From Apoda limacodes (taxonomy: Eukaryota > Arthropoda > Insecta > Lepidoptera > Limacodidae): 64,000 nucleotides of DNA. The notes below the pieces were generated by a model. It saw only the letters and a program-made list of their open reading frames with translations. It was not told where the DNA came from and did no database searches. The stretch spans positions 7,742,273-7,806,272 of the forward strand of contig OX291561.1 of the NCBI GenBank assembly GCA_946406115.1, read 5' to 3'. The position numbers and the translations under genes were made by a program. Shown here one piece after another: positions 24,282 through 64,000 of the stretch (position 1 is its first letter; every line of letters begins with the position of its first letter).

Positions 24282-25084
24282 AATAAATATTATGACTATT
24301 TAGTCCAAAGTTCATACATACTATGGATTCTAATAACTTGATTTTCCATTGCATCAGAAATCTGAGTAATGCGTCAGATTGGATTCAATAGATCCTATGA
24401 TTCAAACGTAATAGTATCGTCATTTAATATATATTGCAGTAAGTTCTAATTAAGAGATTGAACAATGTAGAAAAGTTAAAATTATGCGTATAAGAACAGG
24501 AACTATTAAATTTCTAATGGAATTTCTAAAATTTTTAGGCAGATTTAAGTAATATTTTAATCTTTGATTTGCGATTCATACAAAAATTTTGGTACATGCA
24601 AAAAGTAATAATAAAACCGCCACCATATTGCATGAGTGTACCCATGACTCTCAACAGAAATAGAACTCGCAACGTGGAGTAAAGTCGTCTTGAAGTCGTC
24701 TCTTTTCACGTATGAAGTCGACTCGACTTCTGCGAAGTCTGTCTAGGAGAGGTTGATGTCACTAGCGGTGCTTGACACAGTTTCCGGCTCGAGTTGAAGC
24801 TTTGAGCATGTCTTGTGTCAATAGTGCTGTGACAAATTCGAGATACCTTTCGAGATTATAACTGAAAAAAAAGAGAGTTTTGTTTTGTGTGGAAGTACCT
24901 AATACTAATATCACCTACGACGAGGAAGGCTTTGTTTGTATGTTACCTGTCAATAATTCAAGAATGCTTCAACGAATTGATTTGAAATAGATATAGTAAT
25001 GGTTATAACTCTTTTGCGTTTTCTACATGCATAGGCTAATTTAGAAATATCTTAGTATGAATGATGGTTTATGTTATCATTAGA

Positions 25085-25363
25085 TTTTAGCTCGCCCTGA
25101 ATTCGGTTATCGGCGTGGATTTTCTACGTCAACTCCTTAATTACCTAATGAAGTTTGCTATAGCAAGCTATAGCTACAGTTCGTTTAAGTTCGGTCTTAG
25201 TTATTCCCGCAGGAACTTTTGAATTTTTCGGAATAAAAAGTAGCTTGTCATATTTCAGAACCCAAACCTATGAATGTGTGCCAAATTTCATCCCGATACG
25301 TCCAGTGGTTGAAGAGTGATTGAGTTACACACATCCAAACTTTCACATTTGTAATATTAGTAG
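25085..25363 (-). mobile_element. Helitron-like element, subfamily A copy 2 (diverged)
   Basis: Shares GGTTATCGGCGTGGA, TTATTCCCGCAGGAACTTT, CCAAATTTCATCCCGATACG and CCAAACTTTCACATTTGTAA with 5571-5897 and 26650-26975, same orientation. Confidence 0.6.
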
Positions 25364-26224
25364 GATTATCACCATCTATTTTATTTATCTAAGCGTTTGG
25401 TAAGTCCGTAGGTGTCGGTTATATATAGATTAGTAGTTCAGTCATTTAAAGCAGTTGTTCACCTTTTAGATGACTAGATTGTCTTGCTATTAATTTATAC
25501 TGTTGACTATTAACTACTAATCATTAGTCATATGACAACAATAGCTATTCTGGCTATTTCCTGCTATAAGCTGGCATTTCTAACGTGCTATTACTAGTGT
25601 CTGCCCTCTAAAGTTGCCAGAAAAATACAGTATTGTCAGCGGAATGAGGGCCCTGGCGATGCGGTCGGAAGTGCCGCCATTTGCAATAACAAAATGGTCT
25701 CTGGAACCAGTATTACCAGACTTCGAACTACAAATTCCAGGCAACGATTTGAAGCAATTTCTTTTTTTCAAAGATCAATTTGAATAACTTACAATCTGAC
25801 AACACAGAAACATTTAAACATCGAATAAATTCGTTTAAAACACATATGTATCTTATGAAAAAATATAACTGTACGGTTTTAGCTGGTGTTTTGTATTGAG
25901 AAGAAACGTATCATTTATTTGTACATATCACCGTGTTGTTATTAGTGCTACAAATGTGCGTATAACCTATAAACATTTGACGTCATTTATAGTTAATTAA
26001 TATTAAATTGGTATTTAATGAAAGGTGTTTATTTGCACTAAAACCTTTAGAACTTCTGCTTTAAGTAATTTATTATCTGGGATATATTCTGTCTGTTTCT
26101 ATTTCATTCTCTTATATTGAATTATTACGTTTACGTGTAAAATAACGTTTCTAAGGCCAATTACAACGAATAACTTTTTTTTAAGATCACTAATTACAAT
26201 AGGCTAATTTCATGCAATCTATCT

Positions 26225-26300
26225 AAGACTTAGTGGTAGTTGTAGTAGAACGTTGGACTGCCATATCGAAGTCCTGGGTTCGATTCCCGGTGTAGGCTAT
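26225..26300 (+). repeat. tRNA-derived SINE head
   Basis: A box-A-like TTAGTGGTAGTTGTAG and a clear box B GGGTTCGATTCCC (about 26277-26289) are followed by unrelated sequence. The cloverleaf is not complete, so a tRNA-derived SINE is more likely than a tRNA gene. Confidence 0.55.
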
Positions 26301-26649
26301 AATATTGTTACATATTGTAAATTGTAATGTAGTCTTGACCCCACCTATGCGGGGGATGAATGATACGTGTTGTTGTAACCCTTTAATTATAAACTGTTAG
26401 TTGAAGTTTGTAGTTATTGCGTCACTACTAGCTGCCTTTAGCGACGATCGCTATTGGCAGATTCCAAGGACGCTACATTGAACCTGCAAATCATATCTCT
26501 CAGCATCAATGATGTCGTTATGCTGGTAGTGATTTTCAGAACAACTTTAGTAAGCTTTTACTATACGCTATTTTTGTTTAATAATTTGGATAAACAGTTC
26601 AACTAACTTCAGAGTAGCTTTGTGATAATGGCGATATTTAATTAAGCTT

Positions 26650-26975
26650 ACTAGACTTTGCCAGCGACTCCGCCCGCCCTAAATTTGGTTATCGGCGTGG
26701 AACTCCTTAATTAACTACAATTGATTAATTAATTAGTTATACCAATGAATTGCTATGGCATGTTGTGGGTGCAGCAATAGTTCGTATAACTCTTTTTATA
26801 ATTATTCTTGCAGGAACTTTTGCAATTTTTAGGGATAAAAAGTAGCCTGTATGCTATTCCAGGACCTAACCTATATGTATTTCAAGCTCTATCCCGATCC
26901 GTCCAGTGGTTGAAACATGATTGAGTAACAATCATCCATACAGACATACAAACTTTCACATTTATAATACTAGTA
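26650..26975 (-). mobile_element. Helitron-like element, subfamily A copy 3
   Basis: Near-identical layout to 5571-5897: TTTGCCAGCGACTCCGCCCG at its left, GGTTATCGGCGTGGAACTCC, AGTAGCCTGTATGCTATTCC, ending CACATTTATAATACTAGTA. Confidence 0.7.
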
Positions 26976-26994
26976 CGATAATATTTAGCATCAT

Positions 26995-27045
26995 CATATC
27001 TGCCTACAGAAGTCCACTGCTGGACACTGGCCTCACGTAGGTACA
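26995..27045 (-). repeat. Retroposon tail fragment (AGTCCACTGCTGGACA type)
   Basis: GAAGTCCACTGCTGGACACT and GGCCTCACGTAGG are the reverse of the GGCCT..CAGCAGTG.ACGTCTTC tail that closes the RTE-like frame at 45612-45713. Confidence 0.5.
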
Positions 27046-28057
27046 TGTTTGGAAATTGGAAATTTGGAAATTAGGTATTTTTTTTTTTGTTTCAATGTGA
27101 TATCAGAAATGTCTTGTTTTTTCTTAAACCATAAGTTTTAAAAAGTATAGCGATTTATTAATTGAAATTAAATAGGTGTAGCACTTAGGTAGTTGTAGAA
27201 AAAAAAAAGATTTTGTAGACAGTCTACTTCACTTTCAGGGTACACGTTTCTTACAGTCGGCAGAATAGAATCTTCTAGTTGTAGAACGTAATTTGATGCT
27301 GTGAAGGTATAAAGCAGAGCTCAAAAACGCCATTAGCGGACGTCCAACCCCACATCTTATGTTGTGTTATGCGATTAATGCGATGCGACCCGCATTCGTC
27401 AAGGTTGTAGCATGGTTTTCACTATAACGGCAACGGCTGCTTATTATCCAATTATCATTCGATTAAAAGGACGTTTCATCGTAGAATCCAAGTTTTCATT
27501 GCGTCTCGAAAAATTAACTGTAAAACCTTATTGTTTTCGCTAAAACATACCAAAAAGTTCCGCAAAATGTTTTGTTGGCATAAACCCATTCTCGTCATAA
27601 TGGCATGTCAAGACATTTTTATTTGAATGGTTAGGATTTGCTGTATCTTTTAAACCACATACGGATAGTTTTTGTCTAATATATTAATTACAAACTATCA
27701 ATAGTTTTTGTCAGACTGACAAAATTAACTTGAAACTCTTGTAGAACACCTTAATATCTTAAGATTTTATTTTCAGCCTAATGTTGCGCAATAATTTCTT
27801 CTCTTTCAGTCTATACAATTGTCAATCTCATGTCGCTGTCTCGGTAAAGCATAATTACAAGGTTCAAAAGGTGTTCATCATTTTCATTGGCTGACTTTAC
27901 ATATCCCTACTTGTGTATTCCACTTAGAATTCACATTGGTTGAAAACATGCGAACAAAAGGTATAAAATTACAGTTTATTGCAGACAAAAGGTAAAACGA
28001 AACATCTGCTATAGAAAATTCTGAGCTTCGGTTTTTTAACAACGCCATCTATTGTCG

Positions 28058-28275
28058 GGTAGCTTTAGTGTTGCTTTGTCGGTAAAAATAATACAATAAA
28101 AGATGTCAGGAAGAGTCATATTTTTCAATTTATCATTGCCTGAAAACACGGATAAAACGACGCTTTCTAAAAATGAAACATAGCTAGATCGATTTATCGC
28201 CCCTCAATTCCCTGCATACTAAATTTCATGAAAACCGTTGGAGCCTTTTCGCAGATTCAGATTATATAAGAATCG
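28058..28275 (+). repeat. Dispersed repeat (TTGTCGGTAAAAATAATA), copy 2
   Basis: Second copy of 21838-22010. It extends further into CTAAATTTCATGAAAACCGT and TTGGAGCCTTTTCGCAGATT, which is commonly seen near the end of lepidopteran retroposons. Confidence 0.65.
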
Positions 28276-29375
28276 TTAAAAGGTATTAGATAACTGACTT
28301 TAATATTATATAATTACAAGGTTTAGGAGGAATCTAAGTACTAAGTCTAATTTGCAGGAAAACACCTATATATGAAAGAATACTAAATTTAAATTTTTTC
28401 GTCAGGAATAGACAATTTATATTTAATTTTTGTCTCTGGTCCTGTATTTTACCGCCTATTACTTTAAATCTGGTAATAAGTAACGAATGGGTCACTTATG
28501 AAGCCACCTTAGTCCAGGCACACTGCGCCAGAAGCATTGTTGCAGTGATGAGTTCACCCATGTCACGCAGGACTTAGGTGGTTGATGAACAGAGGATGTT
28601 CACCCCATAGTATGAGTGCAAATCCAGCTACTGGTTAACCCCTTCTACGTATAAAAACTGTTATATATAGTCACATATTAATATAAAATTGTACGGATCC
28701 TTCCACGCACGTGTCACACTAGCACTAGATAGGTATTTTTTTATTGTCGAGCCGAGACTGTAATTGTTATGCAAAATTCATTTATGCGAACACGTACACA
28801 TGAATTACCATCGCATGTGAGGTCAATAGAAATTAATAATGCAATCTCCGCGATCGATTCCAACTCGAAGGCTGTCCCGTGAGTGAAGGTCTTGTGTTTT
28901 ATGTAGATTGAATACAAGTAGTAAAAAACTACTGGAAAATATGTTTATAGGTAGGGGAGGTGGCGTACATTAGTGAAGCATATTTGTATTAGTTTTATTA
29001 GGTGAATTTTGTGAAAAAAAACATAAATAAAGCTAAAATCAAGTGAACAGTAAAGTACACCAAGGATGTTGGTAGAATTAACCTTTATACTTAACTAAAC
29101 AAAATGTTTGGCTTGAGTTGTAAGTTGTACTCATGCATAATGGTCACTCTCCGCCGCCGTTCTGTTCTGTAGGGAAAGTATTTGCTGACAGTAGTGCGCT
29201 GTTACTAGTCGTTCTACCCTTGAAACCTGTGGTTCGATTCGGAACGCAACCGGAAAATAAAAAAATACCTATCTTATTACCTTTTACCTATCTATAGAAA
29301 TGGGAATTAGCACTAAATGCATAATGGTCACTCCGCTGCTCTGTTCGCCTCATACGGCTTAGGCGCCCGCTGCGC

Positions 29376-29470
29376 ACATGTTTCTCATTGAAAAAGAAGG
29401 CTAAGGCCATAGTCCACCACACGCTGGCTTAGTGCGGGTTGGCGGATGTTGTTGTGTGTGTGTGATGTGT
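29376..29470 (+). repeat. Interspersed repeat fragment (GGCCATAGTCCACCACACGC type)
   Basis: GAAGGCTAAGGCCATAGTCC, ACCACACGCTGGCTTAGTGC, GGGTTGGCGGATGTTG, same family as 1064-1200. A box-B-like GTGGTTCGATTCGG lies just before it (about 29230). Confidence 0.6.
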
Positions 29471-30746
29471 TGTGCTAGTGGCTGCTTGACTGATTTCCGC
29501 CCATAGGGCAACTGCTGAAAAATGAATTATCAGGTCAAATATCAATAACACAGGTCAGCGTGTTGCGATTTAAAGCCCACTATTCGAGTCGTTTAAAAAT
29601 AAATACTTATCACAAGGTAGGTACCTTTTACTTAACTGAAAGAAATGAGACTGATTTGGTCATTGCATAGCTTGTTATTTCCGATACAGTTTCAGTGGCC
29701 GGTTAAATAATTCACCTCTATTTACATAGGTCGGTCGTCTACCTGCCAGAAGGTAGGATCGGTGTAGGTAGGAAGCGGTAAATTTATACATATTTTAACA
29801 AACTTTTACACACAATAAATCAAAAGCGCTACTAATTCAAATTTAATATAATTTATTCAAATTCAATAAAAAAAAAATATATGAAATCTCAGGCGTCAAA
29901 ATCAAATTTACATATAATTATATCACATACATCTTAATATATGTATGTATAGCTAAATACTCTTATGTTTATATAATGATATATTAAATTATAAATAATA
30001 AAAAACATAATTATTTGAAATATTTCGATATATTATATCGTCTTCAGTCAAAATAGTAACTAATATCAATATAGTAAATAAATACTCTTATGAAATGACA
30101 AGTTAACACAGTTGCTAATACATATAAGATTAAGAACAAAAAGGATTCTGTGCTATGAAAAATTGATCAAACCGACGTGCCGTTAAACGTTATTTTTTTT
30201 TAAGTTTTCATATTGCAACTAGTAATTTAAGTAACAGTATAGTTCCTATAGTTGCCAGGATCGGTAAATTTATGCCGCGTTTGACGGGTATTTCAGCCGT
30301 TATATATGGCAGGCATTCATTGCGTAAAGAAGGTACAATATTTTAAAATTTGTTATATTCCTGGTGAGAAAAACACTAAATAGTGGCAATATTTGTCATG
30401 ACATAGAAATATTTTTTAATTCCATCCGAATTCGTTCAGCCGCTGATGCGTATCCAGCCAACGCCTTCAAAACCTACAACTTTTAAGATAATATCAGCAG
30501 CAGTTGTTTACTTAAAGGAATCACATAGTGCGATAAGGGCGCCTTTGTACATAAACGTAACCGCGTGTACAAATAGTTTTTAATAAATACTTTAAAAATA
30601 AACGCCTAAAAATACAGGCTTCTTTGAAAATCATAAGTTTCTTTCTTTGATAACTAACTAAAATTTCTAGATACAGAATATAAAATAAAACTCTAAGACG
30701 ATAGTTAAATGATTATAACTGAATATGAATTTCTTGACAATTTTTA

Positions 30747-31186
30747 GGGTTCCGTACCTCGAAAAAAAAACGGAACCCTTATAGGATCACTTCGTTGTCC
30801 GTCCGTCTGTCAAGACCCTTTTTCTTAGGAACGCGTGGAGGTATCAAGCTTAAATTTATATCAAATACTCAGGTCTACTGTCCCTTACAGCTGTGACGAA
30901 ATCAAACTTCTAAGACAACGCAATCAATAGATACAGCCGTTTATGCCGCAAATTTTCGAAACTCGCAAGGGAATCAAAACCTACAGGGTACTTCCCGTGA
31001 ACTCAGAATCTTGAAATTTGGTACGAAGCAACGTCTTATAGTACAGATAAAGGAAAAATTGCGAAAACCGTATTTTTTTAGTAACATCATATAATAAAAA
31101 TATCTATAATAATATACAACAACATATAATAAGTTTGCACGGAACCCTCGGGGCGGGAGCCGGACTCGCACTTGGCCGGTTTTTTT
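30747..31186 (+). repeat. Full-length repeat of the GGGTTCCGTACCTC...ACTTGGCCGG family
   Basis: Head AGGGTTCCGTACCTCGAAAA then CGGAACCCTTATAGGATCAC, CGTCCGTCTGTCAAGACCC, and tail GCACGGAACCCTCGGGG then GGACTCGCACTTGGCCGGTT. Head and tail are both present, giving about 440 bp. Confidence 0.7.
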
Positions 31187-31199
31187 CTTACACACTTGT

Positions 31200-31520
31200 G
31201 TATAGTTAGCAATCGTTACGTTCGTGCGTCTCGTATTGTCGGCAACGTGACGACGCTCGCGTGCACAGTGACGTTAGCAGTCACGTGCACGTTAAGTTAC
31301 GAATAATTGAGTCCAGTCCGTCCATGGAAACTGATTTGTAACTAGGGCAAGTGTGACTCTTTTGTATTTTCTTTGCTCATAACGTGTTATAATTACATAC
31401 TACGCCTTTTTAGTTGTCTCTATCGAATAAAAATGGCCGCGTAACTGACACGGCACTACGTCATCACCCGACACCGAGCGAGAGCAAAATATGCAACTGA
31501 AATACATTCGACAAAGATGA
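31200..31520. promoter_or_regulatory. CpG-rich stretch, possible promoter
   Basis: Many CG and ACGT cores (GTGACGACGCTCGCGTGCAC, GTCACGTGCACG). No start exon was recognised. Composition-based suggestion only. Confidence 0.25.
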
Positions 31521-31639
31521 CGATAAACGCGAAAATGGCTGATTTGGTCAGTGCGTTCCTCTTTGGAAAAGAAGACCTTGTTTTTTTAGATTATGGCTTA
31601 CCTCACCTTCCTTCGAAATTTAGCCGTTGTTTATCCAAA

Positions 31640-31740
31640 CTATAGGGGCACAGGCATCTCCTTAGAGAAAGGAGGTTTAGGCCATAGTAGCACCACCGCG
31701 CTGGCCTTGTGTGAATTGGCAGACGTGGTCGGGCTAGCAA
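31640..31740 (+). repeat. Interspersed repeat fragment (GGAGGTTTAGGCCATAG type)
   Basis: TTAGAGAAAGGAGGTTTAGG then CCACCGCGCTGGCCTTGTG and GAATTGGCAGACG, same family as 1064-1200. The overlapping open frames are products of this repeat. Confidence 0.6.
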
Positions 31741-33139
31741 GTATTGTATTATTGTTACGTTTAGCTTCCTGCCGGCTCTTTTGGGCAAAGATTGTATGGA
31801 GATTCAAAAGCGTCCTTGGAAACCTTTTTTAATTAATATAATTTAGTTTGGTTGGCCACTCGAATGTCAGAATTTTCAAGACGCGCCAAGCCAATGGTCC
31901 GGTATAACGATGAAACCTTCGAGTACCTACCGTCGTTATATCCAACCTAAATGAGAATATAAGCCTAACGGTAAATGCTCAACATCAGGATGGCCGTATG
32001 TTTGTTAGTCCCGTGTGTGAAATACATCAATTGGAAATCAATGAACCGTGTCAGTGGCCTATGACTACGTAGTGCTTATTCGTTATTTTGTTTGCTTAAT
32101 TTATTTTTATTGCAATAGGAAGAAGTATCAGATAAATTATATAAGTAAATACTTGTATACTCACTATGAAAACTTCAAATTTATCAATAAGTATTTTTTT
32201 TTATTGACTAATTTAAAAAGTCATAGTTGACATGTAAATTGTCTGTGCCGTTTGCATATTTGCGTACTCAGTGACCCAAAATCAGGGGTTTTTTTTAATT
32301 GATCCAGCTCGATATATCTCCTATCAGGAATGTATATTCACTGTTTAAATTATAGGAGATCGTTCTGATTTTCAAACAATGTGAGTATATTTGGTTAAAA
32401 TATAATTTTCTTCTTATTCTATTTTCAAAGATCGTAGCCGAGCTTTGCGGTTTTTTTTTTCTCGTCTCTAATCATTAATTTGTTTCTCGTTCTCTCTATT
32501 CACTAGATTTTTCTCGTGGTCTCTAATCACTAGTTTTCTACATTTTTAGACAAATAGAATTATTCATTGCACATTATACTAAAAAGTGGTAGTTAAAAAT
32601 TAAAACTACAGTCGCCATGCTCAAACTGTATGAACTTAAACGACACTAGCGGCCAAACACCGGGTCAGAAAACATTGTTGCACTGTATCTAGTGCTGCTA
32701 AGTAAGTTGGGCGACAACAGCATCAGCGCCTAGCAAGATAACTGTCCCCAGTCAATTACAGTTAGCTGGCAACAAAACCTCTATCTGACTCTACAAAAAC
32801 TAGTATGTGACACGCCTGCGTCAAACTCTCGAGACGGTTTCTATTTTAACCACTGTACCAAGGCCTTTCTAGTTGCAAGGTATACCTGCGTGGGTTACGA
32901 ACTTCACTCAACATTAGGAAATGTCAGGGCCTTCTAAAATTGGATGAAGAATCGATGGATACGTTGAAACGCGTGTGGTCGTGTTTGTTTCACATTACAC
33001 AGTCGTGTTTGAAGAAGTGTGAGATTCAATAAAATTTTATTGGCCTTTTTTTTATTTAGAGACATTTAACCTACTACTTTAGCGTATGATAGGTGGGCTA
33101 CAGAACAGGAACACAACCTTACACCTTATAAAGGTTGTA

Positions 33140-33365
33140 TTCGTCACCTACATAAATTATAAATTAGACTACAGCACTCCGCTTTTGGATATATGTAGAT
33201 AGGCCTTTCCAATGAACGCCACCACACCGTCGGTCTGCCCTTTTTATTCAGACACTTCCGGCTACCTATTTCAGGTCAACGGTCCGCCTTGGTGAAGGGC
33301 GAACTGCACTTACCGATCAGCGATCTCCACTCTAAGAGTTGTCTGCCCCAACGGCCATAGGTTTT
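33140..33365 (+). repeat. Probable old retroposon fragment
   Basis: ACAGCACTCCGCTTTTGGAT, CAATGAACGCCACCACACCG, CAACGGTCCGCCTTGGTGAA and CCCCAACGGCCATAGG form a moderately GC-rich block between AT-rich DNA. It resembles dispersed lepidopteran repeats, but no second copy lies in this window. Confidence 0.35.
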
Positions 33366-34301
33366 GCGACAAATATGACATGCCCATCGGACCTTCAAAT
33401 TGTTTATTCTGTGGACTTAAAACAAAAGAGTGCTTCTTTATTATTACATACATTTATTATTATCCAAAAACAAATGTTTGTTTTGTAGGTATTTAATATA
33501 GTGTCGCCCGGAGACGTAGACTTTGATACAAAACAGCTGACACCTGTCAAGTATTGCTCTTGCCTTCCCCTAATAATTTTGAGCTCTGCTTTGTTTCTTG
33601 CGACTAACAATTTGCTGTCGTTGTCGCCTTAATTACGTTCCTAATTTGTTTTTCTTGGTTCAATCTGAACTAGAGGCTGGTTTTTGTTATTTGTTTTGAA
33701 ATTCAATATGGAAATGAAGTAGCCAATAAAAACTATTTACAAAAATAATATTGTTATTTGACCTTATTTAGTTACAAATTACATTGTTAGTTTTGCCTAC
33801 ACTAGTTGATAATTTTTGGCTGACGCAAAATTATAGGTTTTGTTTTTTTTAAAAAAAAACAGGCAGATTTACAGAATGTGACTTCCAAAGAAAAAATTGC
33901 CACCTCTAAAAACAACATTTTTTTTTATTTTATTGCGAACGAATTTTTTCACAGTAAAATCGGTTAAAAATATTTTTATTTAATTTTTAAGAACACATTT
34001 GAATCGTCATAAATAACTTCTATTTATTTACTTTAAAACCTGTTTGAAATGCTGATTTCTACGAAAAAGAGGTGACGAGAAACACAATAGTAATTTTTTT
34101 ACAAAAAATTATAATACGTAAATATTAAATTTATAGTGAAATACTTAAAAACATGAAAATTTAATAAAGCTATTAAAATCGAAGTTATTCATTGAGACTG
34201 TTGATTGAGTTTCGTTGAGGGATCATAAGTAATGTAAATAATTATATTTATGTGTAAATCTAATGTAAATACATTTATAATGTTATGTTTTTATTTTTCA
34301 G

Positions 34302-34444
34302 AACAAGTGTTGGTCAGCGGGGGGGCCGGTGGCGACGTGCTGCGCCGTGCCCGGTCGCGCGTGCGATGCGGAGCGGTCCCCGCCGCCCGCGCCGCCGCCC
34401 GCTCCTCCTGTGCATTGTACCAGACCCTGCTGTCGAGACGCCAC
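34302..34444 (+). CDS. Candidate upstream Hipk coding exon (isoform exon)
   Basis: A 143-nt GC-rich block sits between an acceptor (T-rich, TTTTTCAG) and a possible donor (CCAC|GTTAGT) in AT-rich DNA. All three + frames are open. In the frame starting at its first base it exits with two bases, exactly what exon 2 (40444) requires. It would then encode a Cys/Pro-rich segment including PPPAPPPAPP. Another frame reads QVLVSGGAGGDVLRR, faintly like the GQVLGG..NLMRR stretch of vertebrate HIPK2, but its exit phase would run exon 2 into a stop. No upstream start exon was found, so this is a candidate only. Confidence 0.4.
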
Positions 34445-35524
34445 GTTAGTACCAACTGTACATAGCTCAAGCTTTCTGAGAAACTAGTTCGTTCATTCTC
34501 AAAGCGTTCGTGAACTGGCTCAGTCCGGTGGACAATTTATAGGAGGAAAAGTAGTTAACAGTATTTTGCACTACCAGAAAGCCTTTCTGTTTGATTACCT
34601 ATTCATATACCGGCCTTGCTAAGCCAAAATGGCCAAAACACAAATCTAAATTATAGCTTATTTGACGTGAGTACCATTTTTTTTAAACGGAGCACCTTTG
34701 GCAACTAGAAGGGAAACCTGACCTTATACTACACACAAATATAAAATATAACTGAAAGCCTACGATATGACTTGAGCCTGATTCTCAACTGTCTCAAGTA
34801 CTCACAAACATAATAATTCTAGAATAAAATTTTTGCAACTGTGTTTTACTTCTTGAAATCCAAAAATGTACATTTTTCGAGTTCAAGTCTGGATTACTCG
34901 CGAAATTTCGGAGTCAGGTCCTATTATGCTTCCCTTTGACAACTGGTGACACCAATGGCGAGCAGTCACCCATCAGTTATCACTTGTACCACCGCCTTAG
35001 ACGTATACAGAACGACCTTATACACGACGCCCCGTGGGAAGTTACCGAACGAAAAACTTGAGAGGGTAGAGGATGGAGAATGTCGAGTGGACAAACATCT
35101 CAGAAGTACGAACAACTCCAAGTCACGTTTAATTTGAATAGTGTGAATAAATGAGGTGGAATACTTTGGGAATCGTGCAGGTGAACATTGGAAATGGAAT
35201 TCAATTATATTTAGTCAGATAGTCCTAACCTTTTATTTTATCAAGAACGTACAAAAAAAAGATAAGTCTTTCGGCAGACAAGACTTGGTTTTGCTCTTCG
35301 TGCAACTGGTTACCAACAAACATAGTAAACTGACTACTTGATGCTGTACAGGCTACGAATAACGTGAGGCAATTTGATTTTCGACATTCTGGCGCTGATA
35401 GCTTTGGTAGTGGTAGCCACGGAACTGTTTGTGTATTTATTGTTGGAAGCTTGGTAGGACGCTTCGATACAAAAATTGTTGTTATTTTGTAAACGATTGC
35501 GTGAGAGAGTTTAGTATTCTATAT

Positions 35525-35600
35525 CCATTAGCCATAGTCCACTGTGCTGGCTTAATGTGGATTGATAGACGTTATCAGACTAGTGGCCACTTGACTGTCA
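35525..35600 (+). repeat. Interspersed repeat fragment (GCCATAGTCCACTGTGCTGG type)
   Basis: TTAGCCATAGTCCACTGTGC, then TGGATTGATAGACGTTATCA; family of 1064-1200. Confidence 0.5.
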
Positions 35601-35869
35601 AGCCACGATCCGTCAATCACCTATAAACTCTGACTTAGCTTAAACATAGCTTAGTGAAACATGACGTCAGGATAATGTTGTTGCTCAATATCGAATTTAA
35701 TGTCATCGAATTCACCGCTTAGTCAAGTACTTACCATTAAAAATAATTACTACAGACTTCTTCGTTTTACTCAACTCGCTCGTTGAATGGGTGACTTTTT
35801 CACAGGAATTCCTCACCCATTTATGTATCGACAACTAATTAAAAACAAGCAAACATTGTATAGAAACTA

Positions 35870-36265
35870 CAATGCGTTGCGTTCCCACCGGTGAGCGGTC
35901 GGTAGAAGCCGAGCACCGGCCGCGGCGGCGTACTCGTTACTCACACACTGTTATTCTATAGTCTGCGTGCGCCCGCGCATAATACGAGGAATTTAGCCCC
36001 TTTAGCTACCTGCACCCCCTCCCTTTACGTCCCCTCGGTACGCGGGGAGCTTTAGTTCATCCCCATTCTATTATTTCTTTCTTTCGCTCCCCAAACGCTT
36101 CACCATGAACGTTTGCGTAGCGTCGGTTACCGAGCAAAATTCGAAATGGTTTTATTTAAAAGTGATCTGTGAGAGTTTTTCGTTCTATTTATGATATTTT
36201 CCGTTGTATATTATATAATTGTATGATGTATATAGTGTGTGAATGTGAAGTTTGTGTCGGGAAAC
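35870..36265 (+). promoter_or_regulatory. GC/CpG-rich putative promoter and 5' UTR of the Hipk short isoform
   Basis: A stretch rich in CG dinucleotides (about 35,879-36,060, for example CCGGCCGCGGCGGCG) stands out from AT-rich surroundings and lies 200-400 nt before the ATG of coding exon 1. No TATA box was obvious. The transcription start is not determined; the promoter role is inferred from composition and position. Confidence 0.5.
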
Positions 36266-63556
<27,291 letters not shown>

Positions 63557-64000
63557 ATGTACAACTAACAAAACTCATAAAAATACCAATAATACGGACT
63601 GGAAACATTGTCGTCAACGGATATCAATATGGCGTCGTATGTCAGCCATGTTTTGTTGACTTCAAAATGGTATCGGATGACGCAAATTACCGCTTAACAA
63701 TTTGGCGATTTTTGACTTTATCACAATTTTGTTTGGATTTTTCTTTTCTTACGTTAAAAGAAAGGGGAAAAGAGGTTTGACTGTGAATTTGGACTTCAAA
63801 ACTGTGTTTTTTATTCTATAGACTTTTGAGTTGAGGAAAAAATGTTAACTCGAATGGGTTGTTAAGAAATACAGTATTTTATTTGTAACAATCGTGAATT
63901 TTTACAATTATAACGTTATTAATTTTAGAAAAGTCATAAACGATATAAAATGATTTTACGAATTAAAAATGAAATATGCGTCGGTAAAAAGAGGTTTATG
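63557..64000 (+). other. Hipk: Hipk 3' UTR (partial)
   Basis: AT-rich sequence after the stop codon with no further splice-linked coding sequence. I found no canonical AATAAA before the window ends, so the polyadenylation site probably lies beyond it. An 80-codon open frame at 63541-63780 has no family match and looks fortuitous. Confidence 0.6.

Noticed and set aside
26225..26300. Functional tRNA gene
   Set aside because: Box A and box B are present but no complete cloverleaf or anticodon arm could be formed; better read as a SINE head.

Overview
The window is AT-rich eukaryotic DNA from an insect, most likely a moth or butterfly. The clues are a long multi-exon gene with GT-AG introns and an insect-type HIPK protein, and many interspersed repeats of types I associate with Lepidoptera. 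These include Helitron-like repeats ending in a CTAGT-type terminus, repeats ending in a GGAACCCT...CTTGGCCGG tail, tRNA-like SINE fragments, TIR-type MITEs and LINE debris. There is no bacterial-style gene organisation.

One gene is well supported: a homeodomain-interacting protein kinase (Hipk) on the + strand. I could place 22 coding exons from 36,266 to the stop codon at 63,554-63,556. All junctions are GT-AG and all phases agree. They join into one open frame of 1,036 codons (1,035 residues). The order is a short acidic N-terminus (exon 1); a Gly/Ser-rich linker (exon 2); the DYQLVQHEV box leading into the kinase domain (exons 3-10, about residues 102-430, with G-loop, VAIK lysine, [15 protein letters not shown] activation loop and APE); then a long Ala/Gln/Gly-Val/His-rich C-terminus. 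That C-terminus carries the family's KRVKE...TPP segment and the SUMO-interacting VSVITIS box (exons 11-22). The 3' UTR runs out of the window.

The start of the gene is the most interesting part. A GC-rich stretch (about 35.87-36.13 kb) precedes an ATG in a strong context and a 74-nt first coding exon, whose exit phase fits exon 2 exactly. A separate GC-rich block at 34,302-34,444, bounded by splice-like sites, also exits in a compatible phase. It may be an exon of a longer isoform that starts further upstream, but its reading frame is ambiguous.

The left half (1-34 kb) holds no gene I can support. It is AT-rich DNA packed with MITEs, Helitron-like copies, SINE/LINE fragments, one 5S-rRNA-like segment, and CpG-rich islands near 13.2, 23.4 and 31.3 kb that could be promoters or non-coding first exons. 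The introns of the gene carry further repeats: an RNase H-bearing LINE remnant, RTE-like tails, SINEs, a PIF/Harbinger-type MITE, and two copies of a 400-550 bp repeat. One of those two copies starts only a few bases after a splice donor.
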